DNA of 64,000 nt, taken from NCBI GenBank assembly GCA_023078555.1, contig CM041196.1:8071985-8135984 (forward strand). The letters run 5' to 3'. Of the stretch, positions 13,028 to 25,500 are shown in pieces. How positions within the stretch are numbered: position 1 is the first letter of the stretch; the number at the start of each line of letters is the position of its first letter. Both the position numbers and the translations under genes were made by a program. This DNA comes from Ulva prolifera (lineage: Eukaryota; Chlorophyta; Ulvophyceae; Ulvales; Ulvaceae). Below the pieces are notes generated by a model. That model made no database searches. It saw only the letters and a list, made by a program, of their open reading frames with translations, and was not told where the DNA came from.

Positions 13028-15668
13028 ATGATGGAACCAACAGTGGTTCGTTGCCCTGTGCGCGATGGCACTGAGATGGCTGTGAACGTCTTCCCTGCAG
13101 CCGCGGGCTGTCCCTCGCTGGTGCTCCTGCACGCCAACGGGCACGTCTCGCACACCCAATGCAGCTGATATCATTCCATCTACGTCCACGGAGCTGCCTG
13201 GCCGTCGGATGTATTGCTTGGTAGAGATGCCTTGACCGAGGCACATCTGTTGCGCTCCTCATGCAGGTTCTCCTCAAGATGCTACATCGAACTGGTGCGC
13301 TCTAGCTGCGGTGGGCTGCCCAAAACCTGTGCACGGCAGAGATCAGGCCTTACCCGTGAACAGCTGTGCGCTCCAGCAGCACCGATGTGGGCATTGCCAG
13401 GCCCTGCAACAGCCACGCAGCGAGCCCGGTGCCCCTGTTGTAGGTGGAGATCCTCAGCACACACTTCCGCGTCTATGGAGTCGACGCCCGTGGACACGGG
13501 GAATCTGCGCTGCATGGGGAGCAGCCGGCAGGGGACCGCCCAGACGCCTGCGGCACGAGTCCCCCACATGCAGCGCCCAGCCCCAGCGGCGACCCCGGCG
13601 GTGCGGCTCTCAGTCACCAGAACTCCATGCAACCCTGGCACTCCACCTGCTCCGGCAGCCCTGGCGGAGGATGCGGCGTAGCACGGCAGCATACACCTGA
13701 GTGGCTGCGCAGCGCAACATGCTGCATGCGCACCCCTCTGTGCTGCCGCCTCCGGGCGGATGCACACGACCGCAGCGTTGATGCCGTGCGCACACACCCC
13801 CCCCCCAAGCCACGGGCGCACCCTCTGCGAACGACCCGCCATCTCAGCCCTCCACATCAACCAGGACTGGCCGGCTGTGGAGCCGGCTCACTCACCGAGG
13901 CCGCGCCGCACATGCAGTGGGCCATTGTAACACCCCGGCTCGAGCGGCGGCGGACTCTCGCGGCGCCGCGAACGGCGGGGGATTCCCGCTGCCGGCGGTG
14001 GACCTCGTGGACGTCGTGCGCAGCCTCCGCCTCGAGCGGCCCTTCGTCTTTGCGCACTCGGTGCTTGCCACGCTCGCGCTGCACGCGGAGGCGCTCGCGC
14101 CGGGGCTTTGGGCGGCCGCATACCTCTACGAGCCCGTCGCGTCCGTCACCCCGGCCCAGGTGCGCTGCCCCGCTGCGCCGCCGGGCTCCGGCGTCTCGGC
14201 CGGGAGTGCCGCGAGTGCGGCCGTTCTGGGGGGGCAGGTGTGCGGCCACCGCACATCCGCTGCGGGTGCACCTCATTGCAGCTGCCCCAACCCGCGGCCA
14301 CCGGCTCGGCAGCTCTCCGGCAGCTCGTGGACCGGCGGTGGTGGGCCCAGGGGCTGTGGATCCAGAACACTGCGGCCAGGCTGCTAGCGAGCGCCAACAG
14401 GCGCGGAAGATTGACTCCTTCTGCTCGCTGTCAGCTGCGGTGTGTTCCGCGTTGGTGCGGGCCGTGGCTTGCGGGGTGTCAGGAGCAGTGCTCTACAGGG
14501 CCTATTTCCCCTGGAGAGCGTCCCGCTGGATCAGATCAAACCCGAACGGTGCTGCACCGCTGAGGGACAGCAGTGGGCGGGCTGCGCTCGCTGTGATTGG
14601 CTCCGACAGCCCGTTTTCAGCGGCGAACCCCGCCGGAGTTTGTCCAACCCTGGCGGCATCTCTGGGAGGAACGTCCACTTCGGCGGAAATCCCGCCAGGT
14701 TGTAGTGCACTGGTCCGAGCCCAGGTGGCCATGCAGGTGGAGGCGAACCGGGTTGCGGGCCGCATGCTCGCGACGGGCGCGCGGGCGCGGCGCCGGCGCT
14801 GGGAGAGCGCCGCTGCCGCGCTCGCCAGCCTGCGCGCGCGGCCGGGGTTCTCACCGCTGACGGACCGCGCGCTGCAGGCGTACGTGGAGAGCTGCTGCGC
14901 CCCGTGTGCCGATGGTGCGCCTCGGCCGCAACACGTGTGCCGATGGCGCGCGGGATGCGTGGCTGGCGTTGCGCGGGGGACTGGACTGGGGCACATGCTG
15001 CTGTAGGTTGCACATGCTGCTGCTGTAGGTTGCCTCTCGGCACGCAGCACACGCGGAACCGCCGGCTGACCACCGCGCGCACGGACAGGGGCAGGCTTTC
15101 GCGCATGCCAGATCGCATCACACATGCATGTAGCGAAGCGGAACCAGGGGCCTCCATGCCGTGGCGCGCCGTGGTGCTGAGTGCGCCTCGCGTGGCGCAC
15201 AAACAGCCCACCCACGCACACGCACCGTCCCGCAGCTGGCATCGGCACAGTGTCCCCCGCTGGCCCGGGCTGTTACCTCCCGCATGCCTGATGCATATGC
15301 ATGCAGGCAGGCCGCACTTACCGCGCATGCATGCAGGCGGCGTCGAGCTGCGGTGCACCATCGAGGCCGCCGTGTTCGAGTCGGCGCTGCAACTGGCGTC
15401 CGGCGTGCGCGCGCTCATGCATGCGGTGCGGTGCCCCGTGACGCTCGCGCGCGGCGCGCCGCGGCCGCAGGCGCCCGACGCGTTTCTCGCCGACGCCGCG
15501 GCCGGCCTCGCCGCCGCGGCCCCTGACGGCGTGCTGCGCACGTTTGCGGGCGTCGGCCACTTCGGGCCGCTGTCGCACCCACGGGCCGTGGCGCGGGACG
15601 TCGGGCGGCAGCTGCTCCGCCTGGACCGCTGCGGGCTGACGCCCCCACAGCGTGCCTCGAAGCTGTGA
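13028..15668 (+). CDS. Alpha/beta hydrolase
   Basis: Hydrolase of the alpha/beta fold superfamily, substrate unknown. Six exons with consistent phases: 13028-13140, 13267-13294, 13444-13600, 13918-14159, 14737-14914 and 15337-15668, giving 349 residues. Seen: an oxyanion-side LVLLHANGFSS strand-turn, the strand FRVYGVDARGHGES typical of the family, a nucleophile elbow FAHSVLAT with Ser near residue 147, and a C-terminal GVGHFGPL holding the likely catalytic His. The elbow lacks the usual G-x-S-x-G glycines (it is A-H-S-V-L), as in some diverged members. Exon 2 is only 28 bases. Intron 1 starts GCACGT, so it is GC-AG. The exon 3/4 join (13600/13918) is the least certain; it leaves a low-complexity insert. 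No transit or signal peptide is evident. Confidence 0.8.
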
Positions 15669-15823
15669 ACCTGCGCTGGGGTGTGCGCGGGCCCTGCTGC
15701 TCTGCTGCAGCCGTCTGAGGGTGTGCCGCGGGCGCGGTGCTGAGCGGTCATGCGCCGTGCCGGTGGACGAGACCAGCCAATTCTCGTGTCCGTGGGTGGT
15801 TTTGAGGTGATCAGAGTCGCCCT

Positions 15824-15828
15824 TGTAA
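15824..15828 (+). promoter_or_regulatory. TGTAA poly(A) signal of the hydrolase gene
   Basis: TGTAA lies 156 bases past the hydrolase stop, in the convergent gap with the oxidoreductase gene. Confidence 0.4.
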
Positions 15829-16282
15829 AGCTCTGCAGCCGGAGCAGTCACCCGCTGCTGGATCCATGTTTGACGAATGTGGTGTGCCAGCAGTGACACA
15901 TGGTCGGCGGCGCGTGTGAGCATGACTCGCTGCGGGCGAGCGTGCTGGCGGAGCTGCTGTGCGCTGTGCAGGCCACAGCAGGCCACAGCACGCGTGGCAG
16001 GCAGAGCCGTTCCCGGCTTGTGTTCGGCTGCAGGATGTCGCCTTGGCTGTGTCCGTCGCTCGACCAGCAGCACGACAGTCTTGAGCAATGCACAGTCAGC
16101 ATGGAGGTCGCGGCGGCATCGCCACTGGTGCGTTTGTGGATCTGTGTGGAGCCCACCAGTCGACTTCGCTGGATTGCCTTGGTGACGTACCCCCGTACCA
16201 GCCTTTGCCCTGAACGCACCAGGCGGGAGGCGCAGACGGTTGCATCAACTCAAAGAACGAGCCGGAACATGAGTAAACACAA

Positions 16283-16287
16283 TTACA
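16283..16287 (-). promoter_or_regulatory. TGTAA poly(A) signal of the MDR oxidoreductase gene
   Basis: TTACA on the + strand (TGTAA on the minus strand), 230 bases past the stop codon. Confidence 0.4.
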
Positions 16288-16516
16288 TCTGGCAAAAACG
16301 TACTGACAGGCACTGGGGCCAGCAGTCAAGCATACGAAACTGGCGCCACGCGCACAGGGCACCTACCAACATACACATCGTGCACCCCAACACCCCCACC
16401 ACGCCGTAACAAATGTGCCACTACTCTTTCCCATCCTTCCTGCTAAACCTGCTGTGCTTTGCGCCGACGTCTCGAGCCTGCCCGGGTGGCAACAACACCC
16501 CCGCCCCCGGGCGGCT

Positions 16517-18124
16517 CTACTCCATCGAGATGACGACCTTGCCCGTCGCCCGGCGGCTGATCATCCTGTCAAACGCAGCAACAACTCCCTCCGTCGTGAA
16601 CTCGTGCGGCGAGCCGTCCAGCACGACCTCGAAGGCCCCGGCCGCAAAGATGTCGAGGAAGCGGCGCAGCGAGTCGCCGCGGGGCGCGGGCATCAGCATC
16701 GTGTACCTGTACGCCCCGGCCGCGTCAGTGACGCGTTGCCGCAGCAGACGAAGCCGCCGCCGCCACGAGCGCTGCTGCTGCAACCGGCCTGCGTGGCCTC
16801 GCGGAGCACAGCACATGCATGCCCAGCACGGTCCGCGCCACAACTGCGAGCGCGAATGGGGGTGGCGTACTTGGGGGACCACGGGTTGACGCGGCTCCTG
16901 AGCTGGCGCCCCACGACCGGCAGGAACCACGACATCATCTGCCAGGACGAGTGGATCTCGATGAGCCATTCCTGCGGCACCCCAGCCACGAAGCGGCCAC
17001 CCTGCGTGCCGGGCTTCAGGATCCCGTGCTTTCGCGCCGCGGCCCACGCGGTGCGGCCCTCCGCGCAGTCGATGATGAGGTCGAACGGCGCCTGCTTGAA
17101 CTCCGGCACCTCCCACCAGTGCTGCTGCGTGTAGTCGATGACGGTGTCGGCGCCGAGGCGCCGCACGAGGTCGCCGTTGGTCGACGTCGCAGCGATGAAG
17201 GCGGCGCCCTTGTGGCGGGCGAGCTGTATGACGGAGCCGCCGACGGCGCCGCTGCCGCCGAGCACGAGCAGCCGGTCTCCCGCCGCGAAGTTGCCGTCCT
17301 CGAGTGCGAGGAGGGCGTTCACGGGGGAGTTGACGATGGCGGCGCCGTCGGTGAAGGAGAGGCCGGGGGGCTTCGGCGCGGCGAGCTTGCTGTCGACGAC
17401 GGTGTAGTCTGCGAGGCCGCCTTTGCCGAACTCGGCCCAGGTCGCGATGACCTGCGCTTGCACGCCGGTGCGGTGAGCCTCTCCGCTTTGCAACTCTTGC
17501 CGCAACGCAACGGCGACATCATCGGGACAAGCGCAGTACAGCCGACCGGAGCAGGGCGTGGGGAGGAAGGCGGTCACGGCTAGCCGAGGGTATCAGTGAA
17601 GGGGTGCAGATGTCGTGCTGATGACTTCGAGCCGTGGTCGCTCGGGGTGTCGATGGTTATAGTGGTCTGCCTGGACGGCTGTGCTGCATGCGACTGAGCA
17701 GGGCATGCATGGGAGACTGCTCGAGCAGGAACGACATGCGCATGCGCACGAGAGGGCCTCGAGGTGATTCCGGAATGTGTGTGTGATGGTTGTTTGAAGG
17801 CGGGCATGGCCGCGAGCTGGCCGGTGGAGACTGGCGTACCTCGTCACCGACTTTGAATCCTTGCACGTCATCTCCGACAGCCTCCACTACTCCACAGACG
17901 TCCCCGCCTGGAATATACGGGAACTGTATAGCAGGGAATGCGCCGTCTGCTTCGCCACGGAGGCGACGGTAGTCCCCAGGTGACAGAGAACACGCTTTGA
18001 CGTGAATCAGCAGATCCTTGCTTTTCGGGTTCAGCACGGGCCTCGGATGCGAAGGAGCTACGTTTAATACGCTGTTAGGTTCACCGAAAGCTTTCGCCAG
18101 CGTCGCGCGCATGGTAGCTGACAT
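16517..18124 (-). CDS. Quinone oxidoreductase-like zinc-free MDR protein
   Basis: NAD(P)H-dependent oxidoreductase of the medium-chain dehydrogenase/reductase superfamily, nearest in look to quinone oxidoreductase/RTN4IP1-type proteins. Three exons: 18124-17840, 17451-16871 and 16706-16517, giving 351 residues (usual family length about 320-370). Seen: a GroES-like N-terminal domain with GGDVCGVVEAVG and KVGDE, the DYTVVDSKLAAPKP segment, and a Rossmann glycine motif VLGGSGAVGGSVIQLAR near residue 158. It ends with TTEGVVAAFDRMISRRATGKVV, the usual family terminus. The structural and catalytic zinc cysteines are absent, as expected for QOR types. Introns are GTACGC...GCGCAG (phase 0) and GTACGC...TACAG (phase 2). 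The start could be Met1 or Met5. No clear plastid transit peptide. Confidence 0.9.
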
Positions 18125-19506
18125 GGGGATAAGCTGTGTTCTCGAACAGATAGCTCAACAGGTGCGGGCCAGTGTGTAACGGACGCTCGAAGACATGCAC
18201 TGCAGCATGTGACTGACACATATGGCACATTTCAGCTATGGTAGAATATATACTGTCGGTGCTGGCGCCGTGATCCGGGCTTGAAGCGCATCCGTCAACA
18301 TGCCAGGTTGACGTTTCGACGGGCGTCAACGTGCACCCTCACGCCACGCAAGCTGCAGTGATCTGCATCATCCCACGGCGATGCATCGCAGAGAAAATGC
18401 TAACAGATGCCGGGCTGACGCGGACACCAGTGCAACAGTCATGCGAAAGTATTCGTGCCGGATGTCCCGTGTCTGCACAAGTTGGAATCTGGAGTCGACG
18501 TCGGCACTTGGCAGCAGCTGGCATTCGCACGTGATTTCACGCACTGCTTGCACAAGTGCACGACGATGAACTGCTCCTGCAGCATGCTTGCTTGTTGGGT
18601 CTTTTGGCCGTGTGTTCAGTGTCTGATGCACGCACATGTGCGTGGACACCACGCTGCATCACCGATTGTACAACTACCTTGCGTGGGGATCCTACAATGG
18701 CAATGCGAAGTCACAGCTTTCGATACGGCATAAAGGTAGTCTTGGACGACGCGCCGGCGTGTTCTGCTGCAGTGCGCTGGAGCACCGGGCTGTGCACCGA
18801 CATGGTGTTGGCACAAACATGATGCATTGTGGCAGGACCGCGCTTCGAAGACACGCAACAGTTTTTATAACGGAAAATAAATTACTGTGGCGTGGTCCCC
18901 TCAAATCGCTTGATTGACACCGTGGTCGCTCTGTCCGATCAGTCGCCGAATGCGTCCAGAGGCTTTGATGTGTTGATCAAGAACAGCTGCTCATCAGTCA
19001 TCAATGATGGTGTGAGTCGATGTGTTCTCACGGGATGTTACGTGTACTCCAGGCGTGCGTGACCGGTGAAAGCGTGCCGAGCGTTACCACTTTGAGCATA
19101 TACACCTACATCGAACGCCCGGGCAGCCTCCCCCGCAGAGACCTGGCAGTGGCATATAGCACGTATTGTGTTGATCATGAGCACGTCAGGCTGCAGCCTC
19201 GGATGCCTTTTCCCTCGCCAACTCGCTGCAGTGTAGGCCGAACGCATGAACTAGCGTTTGAATTGGCCGTTCAGGCTGAGACTGACAAGAGGCGCGTCAC
19301 GGAGTGCGCGCATGTGACCGGCATCTACTGGCAGAAATCTCATGCAACTTGTTTGGTGACACCTCAACGGCTTTCGTTTATTGTGGATGGCGCTACACAG
19401 GCATAAACTGGGGTCTCTGGGCGCCGAGACCCGCATCTGCCTGCATTGCTTCGGCGCTCCTGTAAACCAATCGTCGAAGTAGGTGTCTCACGTTTCTGCC
19501 TCTGAG
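18125..19506. other. Divergent intergenic region between MDR and FGT1 genes
   Basis: Separates two genes transcribed away from each other, so it should hold both promoters. A + strand frame at 19020-19406 (128 codons) has no recognisable domain and no splice partner. Local A+T is higher than in coding DNA. Confidence 0.5.
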
Positions 19507-22500
19507 ATGGCGCAGCCCCCGTCGGTCAAGGGGCCAGCGAGCAAAGGCTCCGCACCGACGCAAGACGACGACGAAGGCGTATCAGAGCAAGTCAGCACAG
19601 AGATTTTCTCCAATTACGACTGTAAATCGATTGATCGGGGCGTTGTTCATCCTGGAGACATCGCTGAGCCCGCATCTCTCAGGTGCGCTCCTCCGTGCTG
19701 TGCAGTCTCTCGCACATTGGCACGTCCCAGGAAAAGCCAGAACCAAGGTGCCAAGGCAGAAATGTGAACGAGTTGAGGCTGAACTGCTGTCCGCAGCCAG
19801 TCCCATTGAAAGGCGCTGTGCAGTGCTATTCAACTACCAGAGAACGACTACCCAATTTGGGAGAGTGTTGGTGACGAGATAGTCAACACCGGCAAGCTCA
19901 GCAAACTTCAGCTGGAGGGCGTCCGGTACGCCTGCAAGAAGCACCTGGAGATCCTGAGTTCAGGCCAGCGCGCCGGATTCTTCATAGGAGATGGTGCTGG
20001 TGTGGGCAAAGGGCGCCAGGTCTCAGGCATGCCTCGCTCCCCACTCCTCCTCACCTCGCCTGCGCCTCACGCCCTCCTCAACCTCTGCCATCTGCAGGCA
20101 TCATCCTCGACAACTTCTGCCGAGGCCGAACGCGCCACGTCTGGCTCTCCTCCTCCGCAGACCTGCATGCGGATGCCACCCGGGACCTCCGAGACCTGGG
20201 CATGCAGATCCCAGTCATCAACAACTGCTCCGCCCTGGACGCCGCTACCAAGGTCGGCGGCCTGTCACAGGACTTCAAAGAGGGTGTGCTGTTTCTCACG
20301 TACAGCACCCTCGTCAGCGCCGGCCGTGGCGGGCGCTCCCGCTTCCAGCAGGTGCTCGACTGGGTCGGAGGAGATGGCTTCGATGGCTGCCTCGTCTTTG
20401 ACGAGTGCCACAGGTGGGCCTCCAGCTGCTCCTGTGCCAGGCTTCCAGCTCGAGCCTCTTGGGCATAGATGCATTCGTTTGCGTGGATCGGTGCCTGCCT
20501 GCCTGCCATCTTCCCAGAAAGCCAGCTTCATGCCTGGCCTGGGCAGCGTGCTGGCACAGCAACGACACGTATTCAGCTGTGCTAAGCCAACCCGAGGGCA
20601 AAGCCTGCCTGACAAGGCATAAACGCCACCACTGCTTCGAACAGCATCCGCTGCTCGGCAAGGCAAGCGGGCTCGCACAGTCACGGCGAAGCTGATCGCG
20701 GCATTTGTTCTCTCTGCGACGCGAGTGTGGGTGGTCACGCTTCCCCGATGGGTGCCAACCTCATGCCGCAACCACGTAGGCCTGTCCCCAGCTCATACAG
20801 TCTAGGCGCTACTGTTGCAATGGGTCACGTTCACCGTCAGCCGTCCGGCGTCTGCTCAGTCACTGATTGACCCGGCTGCCACAAACCATAGTGTGCTCTC
20901 TCACTTGAGTATCGGACCAAGCAGCCGTGCTCTCTCACTTGAATATCGGACCAAGCAGCCGTGCAGGGCGAAGAACTACGTGCCGGGCAAGGAGGGCCAG
21001 AGCACGAAGGTCGCGGCGGCGGTGATCGAGCTGCAGCGGCGGCTGCCGCACGCGCGCTGCGTGTACTGCTCCGCGACCGGCGTCTCCGAGGTCGGCCACA
21101 TGGCGTACCTCGAGCGCATGGGCCTCTGGGGCCCGGGCAGCGCCTTCCCGGACTTCGAGGCCTTCCTGTCCGCGATGCGCAACCGCGGCGTCAGCTTCCT
21201 CGAGATGCTGGCGATGGAGATGAAGGCCGAGGGCAAGTACTGCGCGCGCGGCCTCTCCTTCCGCTCCGCCGAGTTCTCGATGCTGCCCTGCGCCCTCACC
21301 GCCCCGCAGGCACGCCCCACGCTGTGCCGTGCGACGTGCACTGCTGAGGAGCCGGTCCTGCCGAGGCTCTCCCCGGTGCCGTCGCTGTGACAGGCGCATG
21401 AGCCACGCGGGTCTGTGGCGGTGCAGCTGAACATGCTGCACCGCGGCGCGGTGCTGCAGCGGCCGCACGCGCTCGTGGACACATGCGTGTGTGCACGGCG
21501 GCACGTGAGTGGTCGCCGAGTGCGAGCCCTGCCATCTTGTGGTGCCCCGGTAGCCACGCTGACAGGTGGCGGCGCAGCGGTGCAGGTGGAGACGTACAAC
21601 GCGGCAGCGGCGCTGTGGCAGGAGGTGCGGGGCGCGCTCGCGGAGGCGCTCGAGCTCACCGCCGGCGGCGCCGACGTCTGGCGCACGTTCTGGGCGGCGC
21701 AGCAGCGCTTCTTCAAGCTGCTGTGCGTCTCGCTGAAGACGCCGACGGTGGTGGCCGCGGCGAAGGAGGCCCTCGCGGCCGACATGGCCGTCGTCATCGG
21801 CCTCCAGAGCACCGGTGCGCTGGCTGCGCTCTCCGCTCGCGGGCCAGCCGCCCGCCCCGCCCTTCTCCGTGCTGCGTCCTCTGTGCTGTGTGGCCGTCGT
21901 CGTTGGGGGGCCCTCAGGGCCGGGTGGTGCGAGGGGTGCGCTGTGTGTTCTCAGACACAGGTGGAGGCTGCGCATTGCAGCAGCATTGAATCAACAGTAG
22001 CTTTCAACGGCAGTCCACTGAGCGTGGGGGCTTCGCTTGGTGGTGCGCACATGCGTGTCAGCTCCATCACGCATGACAGCGTGCTCCCTGGCCGTGCGCC
22101 TTGTGCAACATGTCACACAAGCACCATAAGGGTGTCGAGGCACGAGTAGAGGCATGTCGGATGGGCGCCTTCGTGCAGGGGAGGCGGCGATGGACGCGCT
22201 CGGGTTGCAGCCGGGGCAGCCCTGCGGCTGGGTGTCCGCGACGCGCGAGACGCTGCGCAAGTTCCTGCTGCAGCACTTCCCGACGCACCGCAACCCCAAG
22301 GCCACCGCCGCGCAGCAGGCCGCGGCGCGGCAGGCTGAAGCGCTGGCCGGCGGCCCACAGCCGCCGAAGCCCGCCGCGGCTGCTGCCTCGCAGGCGGGGG
22401 CGCCTGCGGCAGCCCAGGGCGTGGTGGTACCTGAGTGCATGCGCATGCGGGCGCGGCTGATCGCGCGCGCCGAGAGCCTGCAGCTGCCGCCGCACTTCCT

Positions 22501-25500
22501 CGACGGTACGCGCGTGCCTTCCCCGCATGCATGCGTGCGGCTCAGCTAGCAACTCGCGCTCTGTCGGCATGCAGCACCCTGCCGCTGGTGGCTCTCTGCA
22601 CCTGCAGGCTCATGCACGTGCGGGGTGCCTCTGGACGCGAAGTCATGCTGAAGCGAGCGCCGCCGTGTGTGCAGAGCTGATCGATGCGCTGGGCGGGGCC
22701 GGGGCGGTCGCGGAGATGACGGGCCGCAGCACGCGCGTCGTGCGGGTGCGCGGCAAGCCGACGTACATGCCGCGCGCCAAGACCGACAGCACGGACATGG
22801 AGTCCCTCAACATCTCGGAGAAGGACGAGTTCATGGCCGGGCGCAAGCTCGTCGCGATCCTCTCGGACGCCGCGTCCACCGGCATCTCGCTGCACGCCGT
22901 GCGCGGCGCCGGCAACACGCGCCGCCGCATGCACCTCACGATCGAGCTCCCCTGGTCCGCCGACAAGGCGATCCAGCAGCTCGGGCGCAGCCACCGCTCG
23001 AACCAGGTGAGCGCGCCGGTGTACCGCCTCGTGACGACGGACGCCGGCGGGGAGGCGCGCTTCGCGGCGGCCGTCGCGCGGCGGCTGCAGAGCCTCGGCG
23101 CGCTGACGCGCGGCGACCGCCGCGCCGCCTCGGGCGTCGACCTCTCAGAGCAGAACTTTGACACGCCCCTCGGGCGCGCCGCGCTGCGCGGCATGTACGA
23201 CGCGGTCGTCTCCGGCGCCGACGCGCTGCCGGCGGGGGTGTCCCTGCGCGGCATCTGTGCGGGGGTGAACGTCGAGGCGGCGGGCGTGCCGGAGCTGCGG
23301 CCGGCACAGGAGGCCGCGGCGGAGCTGAGCGCGGAGGCGGCGCGGCCGGCCATTGCGGCCATGCATGCGGCCATGCTGCGCTCGGTCGACCTCATGGGCG
23401 TCGGCGGCAACGCGCCGCAGGCGCGGCAGGACACCGTCGCGGAAGACGCCGCGGCCCTCGGCAGTGCGCACCCCCCTCACATGCATGCGTGCTGTGTCAC
23501 CCGCCTAGACTTTGCTGTTGCGGCCGCCCGGGCTGGCCTGTAGCATGTAAATGTCCAGCTCCCTTGCACGGAGTCCACAGCCGGTCACGCCGGCGCACAG
23601 CTGCAGAGACTGCCAAGGAGCTCGGCGATGTGCGGCGCTTCCTCAACCGCCTGCTCGGCCTGCCGATCGCGCGGCAGAACCTTCTCTTCCAGTACTTTGC
23701 GGCGTCCCTGCATGCGGCCATCCGCCGCGCCAAGGCCGAGGGCCGCTACTCCGAGGGCATGTCAGATCTGCCGTCCTCCAACATCTCGCGGGACGGGCCC
23801 CCCCGCACGCTGTGGGTCGACCCCCACAGCAACCTCCGCACGCTGCGCCACACGCTGCGCGTCGACCGCGGCGTCAGCTTCGACGAGGCTCAGCGGCAGC
23901 TCACGCTGCAGGGCGGCGCGGCCGCGTCGAACGGCTCGGGCTTCTACGTCAGCCAGCGCGAGATCTTTGGCCGGCGGCTCGTGCTGCTCGCGACCGCCAA
24001 GCCGGGCTCCGGCCAGATGTTCACCGTCTGCCGGCCCAACACTGGTGCGCATGCTGCGTGCTGCGTGCTGCGAATCGCTTGTGTCTGGGCACATGGAGAC
24101 ACACCGCGCTATGTCCGCTGTGTCGGCCCCGACAGAATCTTGTTTCTGAATGCTGTGCAAGTAGGACACGCTGCCTCATGTTTTACGGGCGTTGTGGCGC
24201 AACACGTTCCTCCGGATTGTCGCGCATCCCTGGCCTCGTGTGAGCACCGCTGTTGCACAGTCACCACCGCATCACGCCGCACCCGGCGCCCGCTGCTGTT
24301 AGCCAAAGCGCCGCCCTCGAGCCTCCGGGCGGCGCTGCGCCCGGCAGCGGGACAGCAGCACGGCAGAAATCAGCGGCGGCAGCCGACAGCCTCGGCCGCA
24401 CGCTTTAGTTCTCGCGCCGACATCCCGCCTCCCCCGGGCCACCCACTGCGCCCCGCCGCATCACAGCACCCTGACCCGCGGCGGCGCGTGCGCGTGCAGG
24501 CGTGTCGTTCTTCGACATGGACCGCTCGGAGCTGATCCCGCGGTACGCGCTCGTGGCGGCGGAGGAGGCGCGGCCGCTCTGGGAGGCGCTGTACGAGGGC
24601 TGCCTCGACAGCTGCGTGCACGGCCCGACGTGCCCGAGCATCGGCGCCTGCACGCAGGGCCGCCGCATCACCACCGTGCGCCCCAACCCCCACCGATGAC
24701 AACATAGCCTGACTCCTGCGGCCTGTCTGCACGTGTCCGTATGCGTGGCCGAGCTGCTTTTTGGTATCGGATCGAGGGGTTGGTGAGCTCAGCTTCAATA
24801 TACCCTGGAAAGTGCTGATTGAATGACACTGGTCGGACCCGACTCGCTGAGCATTCGCTCCGTTTGATGCGGTGTAGCACAGCGCATCCTGGTGCACAGC
24901 CTGATGCTCACGCAGGCGTGCGTGCAGGTGACGATCCTGTCGGGCAGCGTGGTGCGCGTGTGGGGCGTGCTGGAGCAGGTGCTGCAGCGGCACGAGCACG
25001 CGCTGAGCAAGGCCGACCGCGCGATGCGCATCACGCGCGTCGACCTGCAGCAGCACGGCCACGAGCCCCTGCTCATCGGCGTGCGCTACAAGGACTCCCT
25101 CCTCCCCGAGGCGCGCGCCCCTCTCCACCCTGCCGCACCCACTGCCGCGCAGGGGGGGGTCTGTCTGCGAGTGCTGCGGCTTGGTCCCGGCCTGCAGGCA
25201 CTTGAGATCCGCAGGCCGTGCATGCCGACAAGCCTGCAGGCGTGCGGCCAACACATCGCGGTCAGACTGGCGTGACGAGCACGGGCGCCGCGTGCAGGTG
25301 GTGTCGATGCTGTCGACGATCCAGGCGACCGTCACCGCACAGGCGTCTGCCGCGGCGGCGCGGCCGCACGGCGGCGGCGCGGCCACCAAGTATGCGCAGG
25401 CGCTCGCGGCGCAGGCGGCGCAGTTTGGCGGCGCCGCGGCGGCGGCCATCCGCGGCGACGCCGTGACGCCGCTGCAGCCAAAGATGCGCGCCCGGCTGTT

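Larger units (their letters stand above)
15669..16516. other. Convergent intergenic gap
   Basis: Holds the two 3' UTRs of the hydrolase (+) and the MDR oxidoreductase (-). A TGTAA for the minus gene is at 16287-16283. Nothing else was recognised. Confidence 0.6.

Noticed and set aside
14531-15751. 406-codon frame on the minus strand
   Set aside because: Overlaps the hydrolase exons antisense; Arg/Pro/Ala-rich and without family features.
16517-18124. Zinc-dependent alcohol dehydrogenase assignment for the MDR gene
   Set aside because: The zinc-ligand cysteines and GHE motif of that subfamily are absent; the sequence follows the quinone-oxidoreductase pattern.
19020-19406. 128-codon + strand frame before FGT1, ending RLSFIVDGATQA
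   Set aside because: The end faintly recalls a motif seen in some mobile-element proteins, but the match is short, there are no flanking domains and no repeat structure was seen.
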